Source: Panax quinquefolius (lineage: Eukaryota; Streptophyta; Magnoliopsida; Apiales; Araliaceae). Taken from it: DNA of 64,000 nt. The DNA lies in contig CM035165.1 in the NCBI GenBank assembly GCA_020205615.1, forward strand, positions 26,819,544-26,883,543, given 5' to 3'. Shown piece by piece: positions 11,305 to 21,357 of the stretch; within the stretch, counting starts at the first letter, position 1; every line of letters begins with the position of its first letter. The position numbers and the translations under genes were made by a program. Below the pieces are notes generated by a model. It saw only the letters and a program-made list of their open reading frames with translations. It was not told the origin of the DNA and ran no database searches.

Positions 11305-12061
11305 CGGTTTTCCATATCTGTCTTTCCTGAAGTTGAAAAGCCTCTTGAAGTAATCCTTAAAAGCAAAGTTCAAGGCCTGTTGAAAAGTTATAAATTTATT
11401 AGCACATAAACTAAGAAATTTGTCTATCAAAAAGCTAGAGATTTTCGTTTAACTAGCCTGAGTTGGGAAGTAATGAATGACATTAAGCGGTGAGATAAGG
11501 CAAGCAGACCCAAAGCCCACGCGGCCGGCCTGCTCGCCCAAAAAAATCCAGACTTTAGGGTAGCATATTTTTGGCTCATAGAAATCCGGGACTTTTGGCC
11601 TACTATTAAGTTCTACCTACCTGCGTACTGCCTGCTTCAATTTTGGACTCAAAAATGTCAAAAAATAGGTATAAAACACTCTACCTACTGTGAGCCTAAA
11701 TTCTACCACCTGTGAACTCAAGTGAACTTTGGGCTTACATTTTTTGGCCCATCAAAACCCGAGCCATTTTGGCCCGGCCCGTCAGAGGCCCAAAATGGCC
11801 ATGGCCTACCCATCGCCCGCCCGTTGCTATAGTGTATTAGCAGGGTTTCCTCTCCATAATAAAACAAAACCTTCATCCTTTATTGTTTGGCTGAAGCAAT
11901 CACCAATACCCTTGTACAACAGATGAAATTGTGGATACATCATAAGGTATATGTTCGATTGGGCGGCACCATTGGTTATTGCAAAGCAGCATTGCTGTAA
12001 TTTCCATGCTTGAATAAACTCACGTCCCGTATCTAAATAACCAAGGTTACCAATCCACCTT
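11305..12061 (-). pseudogene. Mitochondrial ADP/ATP carrier gene fragment, interrupted
   Basis: Intact carriers of this family exchange ADP and ATP across the inner mitochondrial membrane. On the minus strand, 11916-11843 encodes [16 protein letters not shown] and then LLWRGNPAN. After an insertion, 11385-11311 encodes [17 protein letters not shown] and then RKDRYG. In intact carriers these blocks are separated by only about four residues (Val-Ile-Arg-Tyr type), so a 430-bp insert splits one conserved stretch. Weaker DNA similarity runs upstream to about 12010 and covers the first Pro-containing signature region. The rest of the family's roughly 300-residue core is missing on both sides: a gypsy LTR begins at 12062, and downstream of 11305 similarity stops. 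There is no start codon, transit region or signature hexapeptide. It is a dead partial copy; processed or DNA-level origin cannot be decided from so short a piece. Confidence 0.85.
11405..11834. mobile_element. Non-autonomous hAT-like element (430 bp) with 8-bp TSD
   Basis: The insert that splits the ADP/ATP-carrier pseudogene is flanked by exact 8-bp repeats TATTAGCA (11397-11404 and 11835-11842). An 8-bp TSD is the hAT hallmark. The right end, read inward on the minus strand, begins CACTATAGCAACGGGCGGGC and is followed by GGGCC-rich text, a composition often seen in plant hAT ends. The left end begins CATAAACTAAG, so the terminal inverted repeats are short and imperfect. There is no transposase. 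Confidence 0.75.
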
Positions 12062-12818
12062 TGTGACGCCCCCAAAATAGGTATACATCACCTATTCTGA
12101 GTCGCCAAATACATGGTACAGAAACAAATACAACTTCAGTAATACAATTGTCGTGAAAAATGCGACCACACATATACTGTGAGTTTAAATACAAATATTG
12201 TCTTCTAGATAATATCCACACTCAAATAAGTCATCATTACAATTATTGATACACTATTTTACAAAAATAGTGAGGACTGCTAAAACAACTATCTAGGCCC
12301 ATCACTCTATACCCCTACTGGTTCCTGCTATGTTCTCGCTTCCTGAGAAGAAAAATGGAACAAAAAAGAAAAGGGTGAGCTCAACTAGCCCAGTAAAGAA
12401 TATTATGACTAAGATAATATACAACAAATTATCCTTAGTCTTCAACAGGGAAAAATCTGATAGAATATATAGACAACAAGTTTTAGATCAACAACTGCAT
12501 CGGAAATAATAATTCATTAGAAGAGTTAAGTAGAGAAAGAATTCTACTATCTTCTAAGATTTAAAAGTCCATCGTCAATAGTTTATCCCTGTAACATAAA
12601 TCAATATACATCTTGAATCAAATATTCATCTTTGCACTACAGGCCAAAGATATTCATTTGTATCACCAGTTGGTCGAGTTTATCTCAACACCTGTTCATC
12701 TTTACACTACGGGCCAAAGATATTCATTAGGTAATCATTCATCTTTGCACTACAGGCCAAAGATATTCATCAGTTAATCATTCATCTTTGCACTATAGGC
12801 CAAAGATCTTAATGGGGG
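12062..12818 (-). repeat. Truncated gypsy (Tekay-like) LTR, 3' part
   Basis: It starts TGTGACGCCCCCAAAATAGG and follows the same text as the LTRs at 26783, 48854 and, inverted, 32907. It includes the GTGAGGACT block, the AGGGTGAGCTCAACTAGCCC block and the start of the hairpin repeat array. Similarity stops near 12818, so the 5' two thirds of the LTR is lost. Confidence 0.85.
12628..12812. repeat. Hairpin tandem array in LTR fragment
   Basis: Four copies of ATCTTTG, about 10 spacer bases, CAAAGAT, each followed by ATTCAT-like text. The arms are perfect or nearly perfect inverted repeats. Confidence 0.8.
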
Positions 12819-13585
12819 ATATTATTCGTATTAAACAGATCTTATTTGTATATAAAATAATTGTTCAAATGTACTCTTAAAACATGATAATTGTTCATTT
12901 TGCTTAAGATTTACATAATCGATTCAATTTTTACCCATCTCAATTAATATTACTTGTGAGTAGTTAAATGACTAATTGAATTATGTTTAGTATTGATATA
13001 AATAAGATATATGATTGAATTTTTAATTAAATCATATGAGAAGTAGTTTTACATTACATTAATATTTTAATAATAATCTAATACGGTTTTATTTATCTAA
13101 AAAATCCTAAAAATAGACATATTAACCCTACGGGGTATGTAACAACCCTAAAATTACAGACAATACTGCTCTATGCATATCATGAATGCATTATTAAACA
13201 AACTTTCCAGAATAATAAACTATAATATGGGAGAATTACAAACATATTTGTGATTTTCAGTATAAGAATCACGTTAAAATATCACCACTTAGTCAATCAT
13301 GACTTGAACCAGGATGTTGAATATATTGATAATCGAAAAATAAGATATTTGACCCTATTTGCATTAGTTTAAAGTGGATATTATTCATATTGAACGGATC
13401 TTATTTGTATTCGATTAGATATATCCGCAAATAAATGGATATGAATACGGATACATGCATATTCGTATTCGTTTAACATTCGTCTGCCAAATTGCCTTTA
13501 AAAAGATAAAATGAATATGTTTCAACATAATAATTAATGGATGAAGTAATTTAAAAAAGAAACAAACAGAAGATAAAAGCGTACA
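12819..13585. other. Anonymous AT-rich segment
   Basis: No coding region. It contains GGATATTATTCNTATT-type text twice (about 12826 and 13376) and a run of ATATCCG/CGGATA words near 13420-13480, of the kind seen in some transposon ends. No element boundaries could be set. Confidence 0.35.
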
Positions 13586-13668
13586 CACTACAAGAAAAAG
13601 ATCTAATTCCAACAGAATTAATCTCGGCGAAAAATATTTTCTAATGATCACAACGATCGAACAATCTT
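13586..13668 (+). mobile_element. CACTA (En/Spm) terminus, isolated
   Basis: CACTACAAGAAAAAGATC is the canonical plant CACTA terminal inverted repeat, 14 bases identical to the terminus at 16596. It runs for at most about 80 bases before an LTR-like start at 13669. No partner end (TTTTTCTTGTAGTG orientation) was found. Confidence 0.65.
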
Positions 13669-16595
13669 TGTAAATGAGATTTAAATGAAATTATTTAATA
13701 AAATGAGATTTTATTGATAATTTGGGCTTCACGTGACTTATGGTCGTTATATGATCACGCCACGAGTTATGTGCGCCTTTTTGAGTGTTTAGAGGGTAAG
13801 AATGGAAAATAAATTTTTTTTGAGAAAAACGTAACAACACTATTCATGCTAAAAACGCAAACTCATCTTTCCTAATTTTTGAATTATGACCTAGTGTTTC
13901 TTCGGAAAAGGGCGGATCGGTGGTGAAATCAGATTTTCAAAAATCGAAAGTCAATTTTTCGGCTAATCGAGCGGATTACGAAAACGTAACTGAGAAAGTT
14001 AGGAAACCTAACTAGATAAGAAAATGTCTAACTAGAATTAGTTAGACTAACTAAGCTTAAGAATTCTAAAGTTTGGGTAAGAAAATCGGAAATTGGCTAG
14101 AATTGAGCCAATAGTGTAAGACAAAAGCTAAGCCAAAAGTGAGAATGACTTGGCTAAGTCTAAGCCAAAGATTGAGCCAAGTGTAAGCCAAGGTTGGATG
14201 TGGCTTGGCTAAGATTGGAAGCCATGGCTCAAGCCTTAGGATTAAAACTTAAGACTTGGAGACAAAGCAAATGTGTTACATTATCCCATGTGGGAAGAGA
14301 TGACTCACCTAAGTTAAAAAGAAAGATGAGGGGCAAAGAAGACAAAGGGGCGGCCATAAGGAGGTTTGGGGGGGACAAATGGTGAGTCATGGTGCATGAA
14401 TCACCTTATCCCAACCAAGCACCCCATTAAGTGATCTTAGCCATTAAGTGGCTATTAAGTGCTTTGAGTTAATTTTAATTGTGGTTTGATTAGGTTAACT
14501 CAATGGGGGTGATTAGTAAGCTTTTAAAAGTGAGGGGGAAGACCTTGTGTGACTTAAGTTGGGTGACCAACTTGTAAGAAGTGGAAACTATGTTTTATAT
14601 AAGCAAACCAAGTGCTAGTATTTTCATTTGTTAGCTAAAACTTCCTAAGTGTTAAAGAAAGAAGTTGAGAGCAAGAGATAGAGAGAAAAGAGAGCTAGAG
14701 TGGCGGATCAAGAGGGAGGAGAAGGAGATCAAGAATCAAAGCTAATCAAAGTCTAAGAAGAAGAAGAAGAACTAAGAAGGTAAGAACATCAAACTCATCT
14801 ATTTCATCTCTTTCTTTAAAAGCTTTCTAGCTTGTTATAGAAGTGCTTTGTTAGTGGTTGTTGTTTGTGTTGTGAGATTATAGAAGGATATTTGAGAGAT
14901 AAGTTTTATGGGTTTTACATATGTTAAAATACCTTAAACATGCATGTCAAGTAAATCAAAGTGTAACACTTAAGCCTAAGAATGAGGATGGGAAAATAAG
15001 ATAATAGTGGACTATAAATGGACTTTAATACATGTTTGTTTGTGTTGTGGTATGATTTCGAAATATGGAATCATAGTTATGTATGTTTTGGAAGTGTTCC
15101 AAGTGGAACGGAGGAAAAATACGCCATAACTAAGTTATGGCAAAATTTTCCATAAAATGTGTCAAGTATGAAAAATCCTAGCTTGGTAACCTTTTTGGGC
15201 CAAGTTTATGGGTAGTTAACGCTTTTGGAAAATTATTTCTTTTAGGGAGTAGTGTAGTTGGGTGAATACGTGAGGCGTAGGCTCAAGAACGAGCTCAATC
15301 TAACTTCAGATGAGTAGGTTGTGATGTTTAAAAAAGTTGTTGTTAAATCGACTTTCGGTGAAAAATGGTTCCTGAGTGGTTTTTGAGCGGATTTCTTGAT
15401 AAATTTGAAAGCCGGGAAAATTATTCTTCCTTGGGGGATTTAAAGAGGATGTTATAATGAAGAAATAGACGTAATTAAGAACGAGCTCATTCCTATATTG
15501 GATGAGCAAGTTATGATGTTTCAAAGTAAGTGCGTTTAAATTATTCAAAGTCAAAAATTTTGACAAGCTTTATAGAGTTTTTACAGGTTGGGCATGCCTC
15601 GCGCCACCTTTAGAGTAAAATGGGTGCGCCCCACGCCGGACCAACAGTAGGCTGGACAGTTTGGACATCCTTTACTAAGTTGGACATAAGTCTTTCATAT
15701 AAACTGCGATTGATGTGATTTAAGATGATCTAGAAAGCTAAGAAGTAGACCTACAACGTTCATTCTTTAATAATAGAGAGATAAGGTTGGGATAAAAGTT
15801 TCAAATGATTCTTTTTAGGACTGTAATGTAATATGATGCAAATCGTGATGGTTTCTTTGAATTGTCGTAGTGCTAAGCCATGTTTGACTAGTATTTTCGA
15901 GTTCTAAACATTGAACTTTGGAAATATAGTCTAGAGAAATTTAAACCAAGGAATGTTAGATGTTTTGGATGCATGTGTTAATCATACGCAATGGCGTGTT
16001 GGTTAGGTTTTCGGGTTATACAAGTCGGGCGTACGATTAATGAACGTCGAAACGCCGAGTCGAATGTTAATGAACTTAAATAGTGTTCCGATTCTTATGA
16101 AACATACATTATAAAATATGTAAGAGATTTAAAGTAAACCATGAGTTACATTTATACGTGGCTAATTGATATGTTTATATGCACTGTATGTGTAGGACTT
16201 ACAAAGGGCGATTAACGCTAAAGTATTAAAGACCGCTAAGGCAAGTATTCTAACTCCATTCAATCTTCATTTGAATGTTGGTTTAAAGTATGTGGATGTA
16301 TATTCTTATGAATAATCCTTATGCATGATTCGGTTTACACAATGTTTAACGATTGTGTAAACTTTAGACTTATACAAACTCTTTGTTGGTTGTATAATTA
16401 TTTAGCTATGCTATAATGCATAAATTATTTAAGCTTTGTTATAACGTATTAATTATTCAAGTTTTCAAAGTTTTGATATACATGAACTGTTCAAGAAGTA
16501 TGTCAATGCCATTTCTATCGGCTAGACACATGTTAAAACCTTTTAATGATCTTTTTATGATATTTTGAATTATTATTGATCGAGTTTAAGTAAAA
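13669..16595 (+). repeat. Gypsy-type LTR, plus strand, interrupted by CACTA at its right end
   Basis: It begins TGTAAATGAG. A TATA box (14596) precedes a purine-rich AGAGAGAAAAGAGAG leader typical of LTR transcription starts, and a GC-rich GCGCCCCACGCC block lies near 15630. The segment at about 15715-15760 (TTAAGATGATC, then AGACCTACAAC) matches part of the LTR at 24985-26782. No gag or pol was found; 14194-14385 is an open frame without recognisable content. The 5' boundary is inferred, and the 3' end is not reached because the CACTA element starts at 16596. Confidence 0.55.
14596..14603 (+). promoter_or_regulatory. LTR TATA box
   Basis: TATATAAG followed about 70-110 bases downstream by GAGA-rich text, as in plant LTR promoters. 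Activity is inferred only from motif and position. Confidence 0.5.
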
Positions 16596-16716
16596 CACTA
16601 CAAGAAAAAGGCCTATCTGCGACCGCCTATCTGCCACCGCATGCGGTCGCAGATCCTTATCAGCGACCAAATGCGGTCGCTAATAGGCGTCACTTTTAAC
16701 TTGTCATCGTACAATC
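16596..16716 (+). mobile_element. CACTA terminus with subterminal inverted motifs
   Basis: CACTACAAGAAAAAGG begins the element. It is followed by ATCTGCGACCGC, then GCGGTCGCAGAT and GCGGTCGC: inverted subterminal repeats of the kind bound by CACTA transposition proteins. The element is cut at 16716 by a copia insertion and resumes at 20065. Confidence 0.85.
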
Positions 16717-17920
16717 TGTTAGGAGAGTGCATACATTGATTTGATGTTTAAATATAAATGCTCATGATTATTTGTAAAGTCCTTCAAGGAATATTTATAT
16801 AAGGACTTGGTAATAGATCAAATTTGTTAGGTTGATCTAAGCTCTTAATGTATATCATTCTGTAAGTGAATGTATAGAAAAGAAGATCAAATTTGTTAGG
16901 TTGATCTTGAGATGTAATAGATAGGCTTCGAAGAGATCGTAGTGTATCAAGCTGATCAAGATTACTAAAGCCAAAGAAGAACGTAGAGCTTTGAGGATCG
17001 TAGTGTGTCTGCCTTAAGGGCCTCTTCGAAAATCGTAGAGTGGTCCCAACATTTGCCGAACCAACTCAAAAATTATAATGTGCTCTCGGAAACGTAAAGC
17101 TTGCAAGCAAGCATGTAAAGATCGTAGTGTGCAAGTCCTTAAGAGAAATCGTAGTGCTCTTGGTTAATAAAATTAGACCAATCACCAAGGTAACAAGACA
17201 CCACGATCTGGATCGTAGAGTATCATCTGCCGTGTGTTAGAAGCATCGAGCCCTACTGTTTTGTTTGATGATATATCTCCAATAAATATGGAATGGGTTT
17301 CAAACGTTGAAGTCATCACCAGTTCCAACGGTACAAAGGATATCCTTAGTATGCAACAAAGAAGCGTATTGAAGAAGCTAAGGAAAGTACCATTGGTAAA
17401 AGAAAAACACCTTTTCGGTGTGTTAGTGTGAAAGCGATCTGCTGTGTGTCGGTGGGCGAATAATGCAATTCAGAAGATGTGCAGAAAAGTGTCCATCAAA
17501 GTACAGAAATGTCAAACGCATTTAATGCTTCAACGGATGGATTAAACGGATAGATTTCAAGATCACATATATGCAAAACATGTGCAGATGCAAGGACAAA
17601 GCAAGCATTGAACAAAAATGCACAAGAACACTCAACGCTCAACTCTACGATCTGAGAAAAAGAAAAGCTTGCTTAGCTACTCAGTTCTTTCGAACAAGTG
17701 CTTAAACAAAGAATCGAGTAGCAACACTCAAGAACTCAACAACTACCAATCAATCAAGTAAGAGTTCCAAGTCGGAGGACTTGAAGAGTTCTAAGTGAAT
17801 CTGTGAAGAGCCAAGTCTCTTTGGACTTGAAGAGTTCAAAAGTGAACTAAGAAGTTCCTAGACTGCTGGTCTAGAAGGAATCTAAGTGATTCAGAAAGTG
17901 TAAAAGACATCCTTAGTGGA
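16717..17920 (+). repeat. 5' LTR, 3' end deleted
   Basis: It aligns with 18581-19780 through the shared text ending CATCCTTAGTGGA, after which the two copies differ. Six ATCGTAG[A/T]G motifs lie between about 16937 and 17222. The open frame at 17234-17431 lies wholly in the LTR, recurs at 19098-19289 with differences, and matches no retrotransposon protein. Confidence 0.85.
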
Positions 17921-18377
17921 GCTTAACGAGCTTGTCCAAGGGCTGTATCGCCTCTCAGCAGACATTTGAACCCTTGCTGCTGACATAAAGGGGGTGAATA
18001 AAGGGAAAGGAGAAGGAGGCCAGGGCGGAGGCAGAGGAGGTCAAGGAGGCCAGGGCAGAGGCAGAGGAAGGAGTCCTCCTACAAGACAATTCCATCAACA
18101 GACTCAACGACCTAGCCATCAGACTTAACGACCTGATCAGCAAGAAATATTAATGGCTCAGCCGATAAAGAGTATCGGGCCAGCCACCAGCTCACAAAAT
18201 GTCACCACCACAGGCCTTAGAATGCCAACTGGAGATCCTGTATTCATGAATAGGCATGATCAAAATCCTAGGCTAAGCCCTAGTGAGCTGGAAGATCTAG
18301 CCAGGTGGGATGAAGCAAGCAGGAAAAGAAGAGCTGAGGAGTATTCCAATCCTCCTCACAAAAGATCAAGGAAATAG
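17921..18377 (+). pseudogene. 3'-terminal tail of a copia-internal ORF (unassigned)
   Basis: One frame runs to a stop at 18377 with two nonsense codons on the way, a TGA near 17968 and a TAA near 18127. It starts LNELVQGLYRLSADI, passes a Gly/Gln/Arg-rich stretch (GEGGQGGGRGGQGGQGRGRG, about 18009-18068) and ends in a basic tail KRRAEEY...HKRSRK. The final open segment is 18153-18377. It lies about 190 bases before the PPT, where SIRE-type copia elements carry an extra ORF after pol. I see no transmembrane segment or RT or RNase H motif. RGG-like repeats and a basic tail would suit nucleic-acid binding, but that is inference. It could also be a displaced gag C-terminus. Confidence 0.5.
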
Positions 18378-18570
18378 AGATAAATGAAAGTTTAAATTCT
18401 TATTGATGTAAAGCTAAATTGTAATATTCTTCGAACATCGATAAATTCATGCTTATTCTCTAGAAATTTCAGCTGCTCACTGAAATACTAGGTCATGTTT
18501 ACCTTCCTACAATTGCATCTAGATACTAATAATCATGACAAAAAATCTCCTTGGTTATGTCAACATCAAA

Positions 18571-18580
18571 TAGGGGAGAT
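18571..18580 (+). other. Polypurine tract
   Basis: TAGGGGAGAT lies directly before the 3' LTR start TGTTGGGAGAG. Confidence 0.8.
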
Positions 18581-20064
18581 TGTTGGGAGAGTGCATATGT
18601 TGATTTGATGTTTAAATATAAATGCTCATGATTATTTGTAAAGTCCTTCAAGGAATATTTATATAAGGACTTAGTAATAGATCAAATTTTTTAGGTTGAT
18701 CTAAGCTCTTAATGTATATCATTCTATAAGTGAATGTATAGAAAAGAAGATCAAACTTGTTAGGTTGATCTTGAGATGTAATAGTTAGGCTTCGAAGAGA
18801 TCGTAGTGTATCAAGCTGATCAAGATTACTGAAGTCAAGGCAGAACGTAGATCTTCGAGAATCCTAATGTGCCTGCCTTAAGGGCCTCTTCGAAAATCGT
18901 AGAGTGGTCCCAACGTTTGCCGAACCAACTCAGAAATCATAGTGTGCTCTCAGAAACGTAGAGCTTCCAAGCAAGCATTTAAAGATCATAGTGTGCAAGT
19001 CCTTAAGAGAAATCGTAGTGCTCTTGGTTGATAAAATCAGACTAAACACCAAGGTAACAAGACACCACGATCTGGATCGTAGAGTATCATATGCCATGTG
19101 TCAGATGCATCGAGCCCTACTGTTTTGTTTGATGATATATCTCCAATAAATATGGAATGCGTTTCAAATGTTGAAGTCCTCACCAGTTCCAACGGTACAA
19201 AGGATATCCTTAGTATGCAACAAAGAAGCGTATTGAAGAAGCTAAGGAAAGTACCATTGGTAAAAGAAAAACACCTTTTCAGGTGTTAGGTGAGAAAGCA
19301 TTCTGCTGTGTCAGTGGGCCAGAATGCAATTCAGAAGATGTGCAGAAAAGTCTCCATCAAAGTACAGAAATGTCAAACGCATTTAATGCTTCAACGGATG
19401 GATCAAACGGATAGATTTCAAGATCACATATATGCAAAACATGTGCAGATACAAGGAAAAAGCAAGCATTGAACAAAAACGCACAAGAACACTCAACACT
19501 CAACTCTACGATCTGAGAAAAAGAAAAGGTTGCTCAGCTACTCAGTTCTTTCGAACAAGTGCTTAAACAGCAACTGAGTAGCAACACTCAAGAACTCAAC
19601 AACTATCAATCAACTGAAGTAAGAGTTACAAGTCAGGAGGACTTGAAGAGTTCTAAGTGAACTGTGAAGAGCCAAGTCTGTTGGACTTGAAGAGTTCAAG
19701 AGTGAACTAAGAAGTTCCTAGACTGCTGGTTTAGAAGAAATCTAAGTGATTCAGAAAGTGTAAAAGACATCCTTAGTGGATTTCCTACTCGAGGAGTAGA
19801 AGAGTGGACTAGGAGCTTTAAGTGCTCTGAACCATTTAAAACGACTGTGTCTCTTACATTCTTGCTATAACTGCTATATCTGCTATAACTGCTATATCTG
19901 CCTCACTCTCATAAACTCATTATCTTAAAGGAGATTAAAACTAATATTAATTCCGCTGAAGTTTTAATCATTATTTACTAACAAATTAAAACGAAACGAT
20001 TTTTAAATATCTATTAACCCCCCCCCCCCCTTCTAGATAACCAATGTGCCTCCGGGAACTAACA
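18581..20064 (+). repeat. 3' LTR (1484 bp), complete
   Basis: It runs TGTTGGGAGAG to GGGAACTAACA. It includes the ATCGTAG motif region (18798-19085, partly decayed), a doubled GCTATAACTGCTATATCT repeat near 19865-19902, and a C-rich run at 20019-20030 close to the 3' end, as is common in copia LTRs. Confidence 0.85.
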
Positions 20065-20147
20065 CAATCTATACAATGTTATAAACATTAACATATTAGA
20101 ATAAATTTTCAAGTTAAGAGATAAATTATCAAGTTTATATGTGTACC
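20065..20147 (-). mobile_element. CACTA sequence between transposase and terminus
   Basis: It begins with the second copy of the CAATC target duplication and continues the sequence broken at 16716. It has no coding content. Confidence 0.7.
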
Positions 20148-21357
20148 TCATAAATTCGTTAATCTCCTCACAATTGAGGAGAATGTAAGTATGTGCAACA
20201 TGTAATTCTTGCTCAGAGAGGAATATGCGCTTTCCTTTTCCATAAGCGCCGACCGATGAACCAAATACGAGAAGCCACCATTTAGTTCAACATTTCCCCC
20301 ATCGTCATGTCTCGATACTCGATTGGCCTTTGTCAAGACTTTTTCCAAAAAATAGTCTGAGACAAACATAGATATCTCATAGAAACTGTATGCCTCACAT
20401 ATCGTCCCCTCGACATAAGCTCTATTCTTCACCTTCCTCTTAAGGTTTTCCATCACCATCTCGAAAGGGTACATCCATCTATACTGAACTGGACCCCCAG
20501 CACGAGCTTCATAGGGAAGATGGATTTATAAATGCTCAATGGAGTCAAAAAAACCAGGTGGGAATATTTTTTCCAGTTTACACGTGATCTCTATGATGTT
20601 CTTCTCAAGTACAGACATGTCCTTCTTATGTAATGTTTTTGAACATAAGTCTTTGAAGAAACGACTAAAATCCATCAAAGCATCCCATATTGGTTTATCA
20701 AGCAGATCCCAAAATGCTATAGGCATGAGTCTCTCCATAAACACATGACAGTCATGACTCTTCATCCCTTAAAATTTCTCACCCGTAACACACCTTGCAA
20801 TGTTTGACGCATATCCATCTGCAGGTAGTTTCAGAGACTTAACCCATGTGCACACATCTTCAACTTGCTTCTTCGATAATGTGTACCTTGCATGCGGTTT
20901 GACAATCTTACCATTAGGAGATTCATAAAGTTCTAATTCAGGACGCTTACAAATATCTTTCACGTCCAAACGTGCCTTATCATTATCCTTTGTCTTCCTC
21001 ATAACATTCATCACACTGTTAAACACATTGTCGAACACATTCTTCTCAATATGCATCACATCTAGATTATGACGAATCAAATTTATAGACCAGTAAGGTA
21101 GTTCCCAAAAGATGATTCTCTGAACCCAGTTATGAGATTCGCCAAACGCATTGATTATGGTTGTGGCATCAATCTTACCAAATAGGATGACCGGCAATCT
21201 CATCACACGATCTCGCATCTCCGTTCCCGACAATCGCGGTGCAGGCATATCATTGTCCACTTTCCCTTTCCTAAAGTGTTCTCTATTTCTTCGAAACAGG
21301 TGATCTACCGGCAAGAACCGACGATGACAATCAAACCAGCAAGGCTTTCGACCTTGT
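20148..21357 (-). pseudogene. CACTA TNP2-type transposase, C-terminal part, two nonsense codons
   Basis: A TNP2-type transposase excises and inserts CACTA elements through their terminal and subterminal repeats. One uninterrupted minus-strand frame runs from the cut at 21357 to the stop at 20148, about 400 codons, broken only by TAA at 20769-20771 and at 20526-20528. It reads GRKPCWFDCHRRFLPVDHLF at the start, then FWELPYWSINLIRHNLDVMH and IEKNVFDNV, and later KSHDCHVFMERL. FKDLCSKTL and LEKIFPPGFFDS follow, then GGPVQYRWMYPFE, the entry to the domain following the transposase core (DUF4218-like), and NDDGGN-like text (RHDDGGNV). The N-terminal half is lost: at 21355-21358 a copia LTR interrupts the frame. 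The 3' end points toward the terminus at 16596, about 200 bases away once the nested copia is removed. Only two stops in 400 codons suggests fairly recent inactivation. Confidence 0.9.

Larger units (their letters stand above)
16717..20064 (+). mobile_element. Internally deleted copia element with 5-bp TSD, nested in CACTA
   Basis: Two direct LTRs (16717-17920 and 18581-20064) flank 660 bases of internal sequence. The ends are TGTTAGG and CTAACA, and the target-site duplication CAATC is exact (16712-16716 and 20065-20069). The 5' LTR lacks the last roughly 284 bases present in the 3' LTR, and no PBS remains. One deletion therefore removed the LTR end, the PBS, gag and nearly all of pol. What survives is an ORF tail and a PPT. 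Confidence 0.9.

Noticed and set aside
12628..12812. CRISPR-like array of repeats
   Set aside because: Repeats are short palindromes with similar spacers in a plant LTR; no cas genes, and the same array occurs in several LTR copies.
17234..19472. Similar short proteins at 17234, 19098 and 19290
   Set aside because: They lie inside the two copies of one LTR, so their similarity reflects LTR duplication rather than a gene family.
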